Positions 1-7,545 of a stretch of DNA of 19,093 nt are shown one piece after another. This DNA is from JALZAH01 sp051000755 (lineage in GTDB: Bacteria > Actinomycetota > Acidimicrobiia > Acidimicrobiales > Palsa-688). The DNA is taken from contig JBPCNZ010000086.1 of assembly GCA_051000755.1 (NCBI GenBank), positions 1-19,093 of the forward strand, read 5' to 3'. The stretch's first letter is position 1. Every line of letters starts with the position of its first letter. The position numbers and the translations under genes are program-made. A model generated the notes under the pieces. That model did no database searches and was not told where the DNA came from. It saw only the letters and a program-made list of their open reading frames with translations.

Positions 1-426
1 CGCCGCGGGCTTGGCCGGGCGGGCCAAGGCGGGCGCGGGGCCCCGGCCGGCGCCGCCGCTCGGCGGAGCGACGCGGGTTTGTGAACCGGATGTACCGGCC
101 ACATGGCATCTGCGCACCGTAAGTAACGCCTGGCGGGGTAAACGGTTCGAAACATCCGTCAGACCGATACATCCCGTTCAATCCGCGACCCTTCGGGCCA
201 AAAACCCCGTGACCGGAGCCTTTTCCATAGGAGATGGTGGTGGCCTCAGGCTGGTGATCTACCTGTCCAAGGGCGTGGTGATGGACCCGACGCGGTAGGT
301 ACTCTCCCAGATGGCGTAAAGGCGGGGTGGGCGGGGTCGTGCCCACCATCGGCGCCGCGTAGCAGGAGCCGACGCCCGCGTACGCCTGGGGCCGGGTCGG
401 CGCCTCCGTGAGGAGGGACAGCGAGC
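1..426. other. Stretch with no supportable gene, downstream of the catalase
   Basis: A reading frame is open on the plus strand from the window edge to a TAG at 296-298. Only its first 25 or so codons show the strong G/C third-position bias of the real genes here; the rest does not, and no family is recognisable. It could be the tail of a gene off the left edge, but I do not call it. A perfect 7-bp hairpin (CTTGGCC at 10-16, GGCCAAG at 22-28, 5-nt loop) lies at the left edge. Bases 85-300 have visibly lower GC than the flanking genes. No terminator with a T-tract is visible after the catalase stop. Confidence 0.5.
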
Positions 427-1941
427 TCAGGCCCGGTTGGCCCGTTCGGCGAGGAGTTGGGCCGCCTCCTCAGAGGGTCCGCTACCGATCCCCAGACCCT
501 CGGCCACACGGGCGCCCAGCTTGTCGTCCACGCTGCTCCAGTAGGCGACGACCCGGTTCTGCATCTCCTTGCTCACGTCGTCGCTGGCATGGCCGACGAT
601 GTTGGTCACCAGGTGGTCACGGTCGGTGTCGGTCATGATGTCGCGCACCAGGGTTCCGGCCTGGCCGAAATCGTCATCGGAGGCGTGCTTCTCGTAGGCG
701 TACCGGCCCAACTCGGCCGCCTCCACGTTCCAGCCCACATCGGCGCCGCGCTCGGTGTCGGCCTGGGGCCCACCGAAGGAGTTGGGGGCGTAGACGGGCT
801 GGGCGCCGCTGTGGTGGTAGGTCATCTGGGCGTCCTTGTTGTAGGAGTGCACGTCGACCTTGGGGGCGTTGATGGGCAGCTGCTCGTAGTTGGGGCCGAT
901 GCGGTGCAGGTGGGTGTCGTGGTAGGAGAAGATCCTCCCCATCAGCATCTTGTCGGGGCTGAGGCCGATGCCGGGAACCAGGTTGGCCGGCGAGAAGCTG
1001 GACTGCTCCACCTCGGCGAAGAAGTTCTCCGGGTTGCGGTCGAGGACCATGCGCCCCACCTGGACGGCCGGGTAGTCGCGGTGCGGCCACACCTTGGTCA
1101 GGTCGAAGGGGTTGAACCGGTAGTCGGCGGCCTCGGCGAAGGGCATGACCTGCATCTCCAGAAGCCACTCCGGCGCGTTGCCGCTGTCGATCGCCTCCCG
1201 CAGGTCGCGACGGTGGTAATCGGGGTCCGTGGCCGTCATGGCCTTGGCCTCGTCGTCGGTGAAGTTGTCCGGGCCCTGGGCCGTCTTGAAGTGGAACTTG
1301 ACCCAGAAGCGCTCGCCGGCGGCGTTGACCGTCGAGAACGTGTGGCTGCTGTAGCCGTTCATGTTGCGCATGGTGCGGGGCGTGCCGCGGTCCGACATCA
1401 GGATCGACACCTGATGGGCGCTCTCCGGTGACAGCGTCCAGAAGTCCCACTGCATGTTGTTGCTGCGCATGCCGGTGTCGGGGAGCCGCTTCTGGGAGTG
1501 GATGAAGTCCTGGAACTTGGTGGCGTCGCGGACGAAGAACACCGGGGTGTTGTTGCCGACCAGGTCGTAGTTGCCCTCGTCGGTGTAGAACTTCAGGGCG
1601 AACCCCCGCGGGTCGCGCACCGTGTCGGGGTAGCCCTGTTCGCCGGCGACGGTGGAGAAGCGGGCGAACATCGGCGTGCGCTTGCCCACCTCGGCCAGGA
1701 AGCTGGCCTTGGTGAACCAGGTCACGTCCTCGGTCACCTCGAAGAAGCCGTGGGCGCCCGCACCCTTGGCGTGCACCACCCGTTCCGGGACCCGTTCCCG
1801 GTTGAAGTGCTGCATCTTCTGGACGGTGTAGTGATCGTGGAGGACGGTGGGTCCGGACGGGCCCACGGTGAGGGAGTACTCGTCGCTCGGGGCGGGGACA
1901 CCGGAATCGTTCGTCGTCGCCGGGGGCTTCTCGTTGGTCAT
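427..1941 (-). CDS. katA: Monofunctional haem catalase (small-subunit, clade 3 type)
   Basis: This cytoplasmic enzyme breaks down hydrogen peroxide to water and oxygen. At 504 aa it has the normal length of a small-subunit catalase and lacks the C-terminal extra domain of large catalases. The distal-side catalytic His57 lies in ERVVHAKGAGAHG. The catalytic Asn130 lies in LVGNNTPVFF, 73 residues after the His as in bovine catalase. The proximal haem ligand Tyr340 lies in RIFSYHDTHLHRIGPNY. The start is the ATG at 1941, preceded by GAAAGGT as ribosome site. It lies downstream of the molybdoenzyme operon on the same strand, with a 154-bp gap that probably holds its own promoter. The symbol katA is by family; the paralogue name could differ. 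The family call is near certain. Confidence 0.97.
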   Translation of the reverse strand: MTNEKPPATTNDSGVPAPSDEYSLTVGPSGPTVLHDHYTVQKMQHFNRERVPERVVHAKGAGAHGFFEVTEDVTWFTKASFLAEVGKRTPMFARFSTVAGEQGYPDTVRDPRGFALKFYTDEGNYDLVGNNTPVFFVRDATKFQDFIHSQKRLPDTGMRSNNMQWDFWTLSPESAHQVSILMSDRGTPRTMRNMNGYSSHTFSTVNAAGERFWVKFHFKTAQGPDNFTDDEAKAMTATDPDYHRRDLREAIDSGNAPEWLLEMQVMPFAEAADYRFNPFDLTKVWPHRDYPAVQVGRMVLDRNPENFFAEVEQSSFSPANLVPGIGLSPDKMLMGRIFSYHDTHLHRIGPNYEQLPINAPKVDVHSYNKDAQMTYHHSGAQPVYAPNSFGGPQADTERGADVGWNVEAAELGRYAYEKHASDDDFGQAGTLVRDIMTDTDRDHLVTNIVGHASDDVSKEMQNRVVAYWSSVDDKLGARVAEGLGIGSGPSEEAAQLLAERANRA

Positions 1942-2032
1942 GGTTACCTTTCAATCGCTGGGGCGAAGAGTCGTCGGGGCCCCGGTGAGTTCTTCCCCTC
2001 AGGGCCGCGGTTCAGACCCCGCTCTTGGCGAA

Positions 2033-2052
2033 GCGGTCCCGAGGCGGTCCCG
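2033..2052. repeat. Tandem 9-bp direct repeat upstream of the catalase gene
   Basis: GCGGTCCCG occurs at 2033-2041 and again at 2044-2052. The 11-bp period would put both copies on the same face of the helix. It lies about 90-110 bp upstream of the catalase start, in the gap between the TorD-like gene and the catalase gene. It could be a regulator site; there is no direct evidence of binding, and chance is possible in GC-rich DNA. Confidence 0.35.
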
Positions 2053-2095
2053 GTTGCGATACAGCCAGTACAGGACGCGAAGACGAGCGTCGGTA

Positions 2096-2992
2096 CTAGT
2101 CCATGGCCGCCCGGCTGAGCCGGGACAGGACCTCGGCGCTCGCCGTCGCCCGAGCCGCCCACCAGCCGCCGGGGTCGTTGGCCACCGCCGGCCGCCGGCG
2201 GTGCAGCTCGACCCAGCGCCAGGCGTGACCGCCAAGCCAGGCCAGGGTGGCGCTCGAATCCTGATCGAGCATGGCCTGGAGGGCGAAGCGACGCTCGCCG
2301 CGCCGCAGGCCCAGGCCCAGGCGCCGGGTGGCGATCTCCAGGTCCCGGTAGGTGAGGACGAAGCCGATGCGAACCGGGGCCGTGACGGCATCGAGGAGGG
2401 ACGGCCCGGAGGCGGAGGGGTCGAGCGGTGGCGGCGCGGCCCGCAGCGCCAGGGGGAGGGTGATGGCCCCCGGGGTCAGCCGGGCCTCGCGGATCAGCAG
2501 GCGCCGGGTCAGGTCGGCCCAGGACAGCACGGCCGCAGAAGGGCCGGGGGAGGCCGGTGTGGCCTGGCCCGTGGCGGCGTCGAGGTAACCCGGCACCCAC
2601 GACCACAGGTGCTCCCAGAGCAGCACCGCCCGGCTGTGGGCCAAACGCCGGCGGGTTGGCTCCGAGGACGACCGGTCGGCGGCCTCCCCCAGCTCGGCGT
2701 AGAGCAGGAGGAGCGAACCGAGATGGTCGGCGTCGGCGGGCGGATCGATGCCCAACGCCCGCCACAGGCCCGCCACCCGGTCGGCCCCCTCCCCGCCCAA
2801 CTTCCCTTCGGCGCCGAGGTGGATGCCGGCATAGGGGGGCAGGGACAGCACGAACAGATCGGTGTGCTCAGCGGCGGAGAGTGGGGGGATGCCGAGGGAC
2901 GCGGCGATGTGGTCGCCGGCGGGTGGGTTGACGACGCTCAGCGCCCCGACGGCCCGCACCAGCTCCCACCGGCCCGGGGCGACGACCGTCAC
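2096..2992 (-). CDS. TorD-family maturation chaperone for the adjacent molybdoenzyme
   Basis: TorD/DmsD-type proteins are all-helical cytoplasmic chaperones that bind a partner molybdoenzyme until its cofactor is inserted. This 298-aa protein shows the family layout: an early hydrophobic stretch HTDLFVLSLPPYAG (residues 43-56), then GAEGKLGGE, and the conserved DADHLGSLLLLYAEL block (88-102) that corresponds to the family's xDHLxxE motif. I chose the GTG at 2992 because its GTGA overlaps the stop codon of the molybdoenzyme gene by 4 nt; the frame stays open further upstream, but only as a shadow of that gene. It is the last gene of the FeS/NrfD, molybdopterin, chaperone operon. Its specific client is inferred from position. 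It is longer than TorD itself (about 200 aa), with an extra C-terminal region of unknown role. Confidence 0.85.
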   Translation of the reverse strand: MTVVAPGRWELVRAVGALSVVNPPAGDHIAASLGIPPLSAAEHTDLFVLSLPPYAGIHLGAEGKLGGEGADRVAGLWRALGIDPPADADHLGSLLLLYAELGEAADRSSSEPTRRRLAHSRAVLLWEHLWSWVPGYLDAATGQATPASPGPSAAVLSWADLTRRLLIREARLTPGAITLPLALRAAPPPLDPSASGPSLLDAVTAPVRIGFVLTYRDLEIATRRLGLGLRRGERRFALQAMLDQDSSATLAWLGGHAWRWVELHRRRPAVANDPGGWWAARATASAEVLSRLSRAAMD

Positions 2993-5910
2993 GACCGGGG
3001 GATGGCGAAGGCGGCGGGCGCCGGCTTGAGGGGGCGCATCAGCCACGCCGGACGGCGGGTGCCGTCCGGTGACGCAGTCCCGGCCGGGCGAGTCTGGGCC
3101 ATCCAGCGCCGGTAGACGTCGCGCGCAGCCACCGTGTCGACGGCGATGTCGCCCTGGGCGTCGCCGGCGTTGGCGGGGGTGACCCGCACGGCCTGGTGCC
3201 AGCAGTGCATCCCCGAGATCGGGTCGGGCTGCACACCGAAGGTGAGGTTCTGGTGCACCCCGGTGTCGCTCCACCAGATCCGGGCCGTGTCGGGGTCGTC
3301 GGACCGGTAGGGCTTGACCCCTTCCACCTTGCGCATGGCCCACCCGGCCTCGTCGTGGGCCAGGTCGACGGTAGCCATCATGGCCCTCACGCCGTCGTGG
3401 TGCGAGCGCAACTTCCAGCGGCCCATGTGGTGGCTGCAGGCCACCACACCGGGGCGGATCCCCTCGGTGATCCACGCCTTGGCCACGAAGTAGCCGATCT
3501 CGGTGGTCACCCGGACCAGGTCACCGGTGGCGGCCACGCCGAGACGGGCGGCATCGGAGGGATGGATCCACACCGGGTTGGTGTGGGCCAGCTCGTCGAG
3601 CCACTTGGAGTTGGCCGACCGGGTGTGGATCTGGGTCGGCAGCCGGAACGTGGACAGCAGCACTATCTGGTCGGGCGCCATGGCCGCCGGGTGCACGTGG
3701 CTGCGGATGTAGCCGGGAAGGGCGTGCTCGGGCCAGCCCCACCGGGCCAGGGTCGACGACCAGAACTCGAGGCGCCCCGAAGGGGTCGGGAACCCGCGGC
3801 GGACCACGCCGTCGATCATCACCCCGACCGCCCGGCGCCCGTCGGTGTCCGGCGGGGGGGCGCCCTGGGGGACCACGTTGACGGTGGGGGGTGAAGGGGC
3901 GGCGGTGTAGACCCGGCCGAAGCCGCCCACGTGGATGTCGGCCAACTCGGCGGCGTCCACCACCTGGTCGAACACCGCGCCCTGACCCCGGGTGATCTCG
4001 AAGGCGCCGTAGCGGCGCATCCACGCCAGCGGGGTCAGCCCTTCGGCCGCGGCCCGCTCGGGCAGGCCGGGCACGGAGTGCTCGAACATCCAGCCGTAGT
4101 ACTCGTCGACGGTCAGCTTCTGGCCGGGCCGGGCCCGGGACTCGTGGTACTGGCGGATGCCGAGGGAACCGTCGGGGTCGATCCGCCAGGAGAGGTCGAT
4201 CCAGAACTCGTTCTCCTCCCACACCTCCCCGGGGTTGACGGCCCGGGTGTCGGTGACGGTCTCCCCCAGCCGTTCCCGGGCGGCCCGCAGGACCGGTTGG
4301 CGGAACCCGATCCACTGCCCGTCGTACTGCTCGTAGGAGTGGGTGTCGTGGCGTTCGGAGGCGTGACCCATGGGGAGCACGTAGTCGGCGTAGTAGGCCG
4401 ACTCGTTCCAGGTGGGGGTGAGGGCCACGAAGCAGCCCACCTTGTCCTCGTCGGTGAGGACCTCCATCCAGCTCAGGCCGTCGGGGTTGGTCCACACCGG
4501 GTTGTAGACGCGGGTGAAGTAGGTGTCGAGGCGGCCCCGACCGTCCTTGAGGAAATGGGGGAGCAGGAACGACATCTCGTTCTGCGCCACCGGGAACTCG
4601 AGCGGCCACGACAGGTCCTGCCACACTCCGGGATGCGGGGGCGTGTGGATGGGCCTGGGCACGAACTTGTTGTAGGAGTTGGGGAATGTCCCCCCCTCCG
4701 TGGCCACGGCCCCGAGGAGGGCAGCCACGAAGAAGACGGTCCGGGACACCTGCCACCCGCCCAGGTTGGATGCCGCCGCGGATCGCCAGCTGTGGCACGA
4801 GAAGCGGGTGCCGGCCCCGGCCACCACCTCCGCCACCTCTTCGAGGATGGACGCGTCGATGCCCGACTCGGCCGCGGCGAACTCGAAGGTGAACCCGGCG
4901 TACTCCTCCCGCAGAGCCTGGAGGAAACCGTCGAGGTCATTCCCCAGATCCGGACGGCACTCCGACAGGTACTCCTCCCAGTTCCACCAGCGGCGGATGA
5001 ACTCGGTGTTGGCCCGGCCCGTGACGATGATGTGGCGGGCGATGGCCAGGTTGATGGCGGCCTCGCTGCCGGGCTGGGGCGCCAGCCAGTGATCGGCGTG
5101 GGTGGCGGTGTTGGACAGGCGGGTGTCGACGACGATGACCTTGGCCCCCTTGGCCCGGGCCTCGGTGATGCGCTGGGCGTGGGGGTTGAAGTAGTGCCCG
5201 GTCTCGAGATGGGAGCTGATCAGGTAGATGACCTTGGCGTGGGCGTGGTCGGGGCTGGGCCGGTCGATCCCCGTCCAGAACTGGAACCCCGTGCGCCCCC
5301 CGCTGGAGCACACGTTGGTGTGGGAGTTGTGGCCGTCGACGCCCCAGCTGGCCAGGACCCGCTCGGTGAAGCCGTCCTCCCCGGGCCGGCCGATGTGGAC
5401 CATGATCTCGTTGTGACGGTCCTCGACGATGGCCGTGCGGAGGCGGGCGCCGAGGGCGTCGAGGGCGTCGTCCCAGGTGATGCGCTCCCACGTTCCCTCC
5501 CCCCGGGCCCCGACCCGTCTGAGGGGATAGAGGATGCGGTCGGGATCGGTCACCTGATTGATCGTCGCCGGCCCCTTGGCGCAGTTGCGCCCCCGTGACC
5601 CCGGATGCTCGGGGTTGCCCTCGAACTTGCGGACCTTGAGGGTGTCGCGGTCCACGTAGGCCAGCAGGCCGCACGCCGACTCGCAGTTGAAGCACGTCGT
5701 CGGCACCAGCATCGAGTGGCGCTCGACGCGCTCCGGCCACGACCGGGAGTCGAGCTCGACCCAGTCGTCCCACCGCTCCTTGGGCGGGAACGCCGCCAGC
5801 ATCGTCCCGCTGGCCCCCTGGTAGAAGGTCTCGCCCCGGGCTTCGGTGGCGGCGCGGGCGGCCGAGACCCGCACGCCGAGCCCGTCGAGATCCTCGTCGG
5901 ACGCGCTCAT
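2989..5910 (-). CDS. Molybdopterin bis-PGD oxidoreductase catalytic subunit (DMSO reductase superfamily, Psr/Phs-like context)
   Basis: This 973-aa protein is the catalytic subunit of a membrane-attached redox complex. A [4Fe-4S] site is formed by C73, C76, C80 and C110 (CX2CX3CX29C, starting CFNCESAC), followed by AKGPATINQ and the DRILYPLRR segment typical of the superfamily. C201 in HTNVCSSGGRTG sits where the molybdenum ligand is expected, suggesting a cysteine-ligated enzyme. The C-terminal molybdopterin dinucleotide-binding domain is recognisable around residues 800-960. No twin-arginine signal is visible at the N-terminus (MSASDEDLDGLG), so the subunit may face the cytoplasm even though a TorD-type chaperone follows. 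The ATG at 5910 overlaps the upstream stop as ATGA. The open frame extends 263 codons further upstream but only as a shadow of the previous gene. The substrate cannot be read from sequence; polysulfide, thiosulfate, other oxyanions or formate are all possible. Confidence 0.92.
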   Translation of the reverse strand: MSASDEDLDGLGVRVSAARAATEARGETFYQGASGTMLAAFPPKERWDDWVELDSRSWPERVERHSMLVPTTCFNCESACGLLAYVDRDTLKVRKFEGNPEHPGSRGRNCAKGPATINQVTDPDRILYPLRRVGARGEGTWERITWDDALDALGARLRTAIVEDRHNEIMVHIGRPGEDGFTERVLASWGVDGHNSHTNVCSSGGRTGFQFWTGIDRPSPDHAHAKVIYLISSHLETGHYFNPHAQRITEARAKGAKVIVVDTRLSNTATHADHWLAPQPGSEAAINLAIARHIIVTGRANTEFIRRWWNWEEYLSECRPDLGNDLDGFLQALREEYAGFTFEFAAAESGIDASILEEVAEVVAGAGTRFSCHSWRSAAASNLGGWQVSRTVFFVAALLGAVATEGGTFPNSYNKFVPRPIHTPPHPGVWQDLSWPLEFPVAQNEMSFLLPHFLKDGRGRLDTYFTRVYNPVWTNPDGLSWMEVLTDEDKVGCFVALTPTWNESAYYADYVLPMGHASERHDTHSYEQYDGQWIGFRQPVLRAARERLGETVTDTRAVNPGEVWEENEFWIDLSWRIDPDGSLGIRQYHESRARPGQKLTVDEYYGWMFEHSVPGLPERAAAEGLTPLAWMRRYGAFEITRGQGAVFDQVVDAAELADIHVGGFGRVYTAAPSPPTVNVVPQGAPPPDTDGRRAVGVMIDGVVRRGFPTPSGRLEFWSSTLARWGWPEHALPGYIRSHVHPAAMAPDQIVLLSTFRLPTQIHTRSANSKWLDELAHTNPVWIHPSDAARLGVAATGDLVRVTTEIGYFVAKAWITEGIRPGVVACSHHMGRWKLRSHHDGVRAMMATVDLAHDEAGWAMRKVEGVKPYRSDDPDTARIWWSDTGVHQNLTFGVQPDPISGMHCWHQAVRVTPANAGDAQGDIAVDTVAARDVYRRWMAQTRPAGTASPDGTRRPAWLMRPLKPAPAAFAIPRS

Positions 5911-7454
5911 GCCGGGGGCACGGACTGGCCGGCCTGGACGTAGGCATGTTCGTGGGCCAACAGCCCGATCAGGGCGAACGGCGTGGCGATCACCCCGACC
6001 CATGGAGCGGCGACGGCCACGGCCACGGCGACGACGCCGGGCCAGAAGAACCGGGCGAAGCGGCCCCGGATCATCTCCTCGGTGGCCAGATGGGCGTGAG
6101 CGGTGCCGGGGGGAAGGGTGGTCTCCCCGGCCACCATGAGCAGGTGGGCGGCGGCGGCCGCGGCCAGCAGGGCCTCGACGGCGGCCACCCCGCGGTGGGT
6201 CTCGGCAAACGGCAAGATGCCGGCAGCCCCGGCGAGCAGGGCCTGGACGGCCAGGTGGGGCGGGAGCAGCGGGCTCTGCCACAGGTCGCGGGCCTTGGCC
6301 TGGGCGAAGAGGTAGGCGGTGTAGCAGGCCGTGGCCACGGCCAGAGCCAGGACGAAACCGGTGAGCGCCTGGCGGGCCGGGACCGAGTCGAGGATCGAGG
6401 CCAGCAGGTAGAGGGTGACCACGCCGCCGTAGGCGCCGATGATGACCGATCCCTTCACCAGCCAGCTGCGCCACTGGTGCTTGGTGAAGATCAGGTAGAA
6501 CCGCCACGGGTGCTTGAGGTCCCAGATGAGCAACGCGGCCGTGATCCCGAGGAACACGAGCGCCCCGGCGGGGGCAACCCACCGGACGGTGGCGTCGTTC
6601 CAGCCGAGGCGGCCGACCAGGGCCAGGATCAGGGGGACGACCATCAACCCGGCCGCCACCCCCTTGGTCCACGTGTAGAGGCTGACCCTCCACGCCCACG
6701 GCGCCTGGTGGGGGATGTCGTAGGAGAGCAACGCCTCGGCGCTCGAGTTGCGCCGCCCCGGGTGGCCCGACGCCACGTGCTGGGGATCCCTCTCGTCACC
6801 CTGGGTGGCCCAGGCGTACAGCCCGCCGTCGGGCCGGCGGGCGGCCAGGGGATCGAGGGTGGCCTGGTGGGCGCCCTTGTAGAAAAGCCCCGGATGGGTC
6901 TCCTTCTCCGGTCGGCGCACGGAGACGGCCTGGCGCTGCACGATCCTCGCCACCTTCGAGGTCGGGTCGTTCAGGTCGCCGACGAGGATGGCCTCGGTCG
7001 GGCACACCGTCACGCACGCCGGTTCGAGGCCGATGTCGAGGCGGTGGGCGCAGAAGTTGCACTTCTCCGCCGAATGGTCCTCGGGGTTGATGAAGATGGC
7101 GTCGTAGGGGCAGGCCGCGATGCACGCCTTGCACCCGATGCAGATCGACTTGTCGAAGTCGACCACCCCGTCGGGCCGCTTGTACATGGCCCGGGTCGGG
7201 CAGGCGGTGACACAGGGCGCGTCCTCGCACTGGTTGCACCGGGTGACCTGGAACGCCCGGCGAACCTCGGGGAAGACCCCGACATCCACCGACTTGACGT
7301 AGGTGCGGGTCACGCCGACCGGCACGTCGTTCTCGCTCTTGCACGCCGTGGTGCAGGCGTGGCAGCCGATGCAGCGGGTCTGATCCAGCACCTTGATGAG
7401 CCGTGGGGGACGGGGCTCGACCGTTCGAGGGGCCCGTTCATCCGCCATCGCCAT
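5907..7454 (-). CDS. FeS ferredoxin-like subunit fused to an NrfD-type membrane anchor
   Basis: This 515-aa protein joins two subunits that are usually separate (PsrB/DmsB and PsrC/NrfD). Residues 20-160 carry four cysteine clusters: C28/31/34/38, C73/76/81/85, C105/108/111/115 and C132/135/147/151. These should hold four [4Fe-4S] clusters that wire electrons between the molybdenum subunit and the quinone pool. Residues 180-250 form a linker. Residues 255-505 hold about eight hydrophobic helices, including KHPWRFYLIFTKHQWRSW, typical of NrfD-family quinone-interacting anchors. No signal peptide is present, which fits a cytoplasmic FeS domain. ATG at 7454 is chosen; an in-frame ATG at 7448 is a near-equal alternative, and neither has a strong ribosome site. 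It is the first gene of the operon and overlaps the catalytic-subunit gene by 4 nt. Confidence 0.92.
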   Translation of the reverse strand: MAMADERAPRTVEPRPPRLIKVLDQTRCIGCHACTTACKSENDVPVGVTRTYVKSVDVGVFPEVRRAFQVTRCNQCEDAPCVTACPTRAMYKRPDGVVDFDKSICIGCKACIAACPYDAIFINPEDHSAEKCNFCAHRLDIGLEPACVTVCPTEAILVGDLNDPTSKVARIVQRQAVSVRRPEKETHPGLFYKGAHQATLDPLAARRPDGGLYAWATQGDERDPQHVASGHPGRRNSSAEALLSYDIPHQAPWAWRVSLYTWTKGVAAGLMVVPLILALVGRLGWNDATVRWVAPAGALVFLGITAALLIWDLKHPWRFYLIFTKHQWRSWLVKGSVIIGAYGGVVTLYLLASILDSVPARQALTGFVLALAVATACYTAYLFAQAKARDLWQSPLLPPHLAVQALLAGAAGILPFAETHRGVAAVEALLAAAAAAHLLMVAGETTLPPGTAHAHLATEEMIRGRFARFFWPGVVAVAVAVAAPWVGVIATPFALIGLLAHEHAYVQAGQSVPPA

Positions 7455-7512
7455 GTCCCGAACCTACGAGCCCGCAGACGGTGGGGGTAGCGGTCCGGCC
7501 TTTGGGAGTACC

Positions 7513-7525
7513 TAAGCATCGCTTA
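7513..7525. promoter_or_regulatory. Short inverted repeat upstream of the molybdoenzyme operon
   Basis: TAAGC-ATC-GCTTA (5-bp arms, 3-nt spacer) lies 59-71 bp upstream of the first operon gene, in the 91-bp gap after the FAD oxidoreductase stop. It is more AT-rich than its surroundings and next to TTTGGGAGTACC. It may be part of an operator or promoter; no known regulator consensus is matched with confidence. Confidence 0.3.
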
Positions 7526-7545
7526 TGGCTATCGGTCCGGCGGGG

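Noticed and set aside
11..298. 95-codon plus-strand ORF at the left edge
   Set aside because: It lacks sustained codon bias, has no ribosome site and no recognised domain; left as part of the gene-free stretch.
457..1431. Long open plus-strand frame opposite the catalase (Gly/Val/His-rich)
   Set aside because: It is antisense to a near-certain gene and has the composition typical of a GC-rich shadow.
2993..3475. 160-codon open extension upstream of the TorD-like gene
   Set aside because: It overlaps the molybdoenzyme C-terminus and reads as a shadow. The GTGA overlap at 2989-2992 marks the start.
5911..6699. 263-codon open extension upstream of the molybdoenzyme start
   Set aside because: It overlaps the NrfD half of the FeS/NrfD gene and has Arg/Pro/Gly-rich shadow composition. 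The ATGA overlap at 5907-5910 is a far better start.
3931..7490. Two plus-strand open frames of more than 500 codons opposite the molybdoenzyme operon
   Set aside because: Composition (Gly, Val, His, Asp) mirrors the sense genes; no domain, start signal or independent support.
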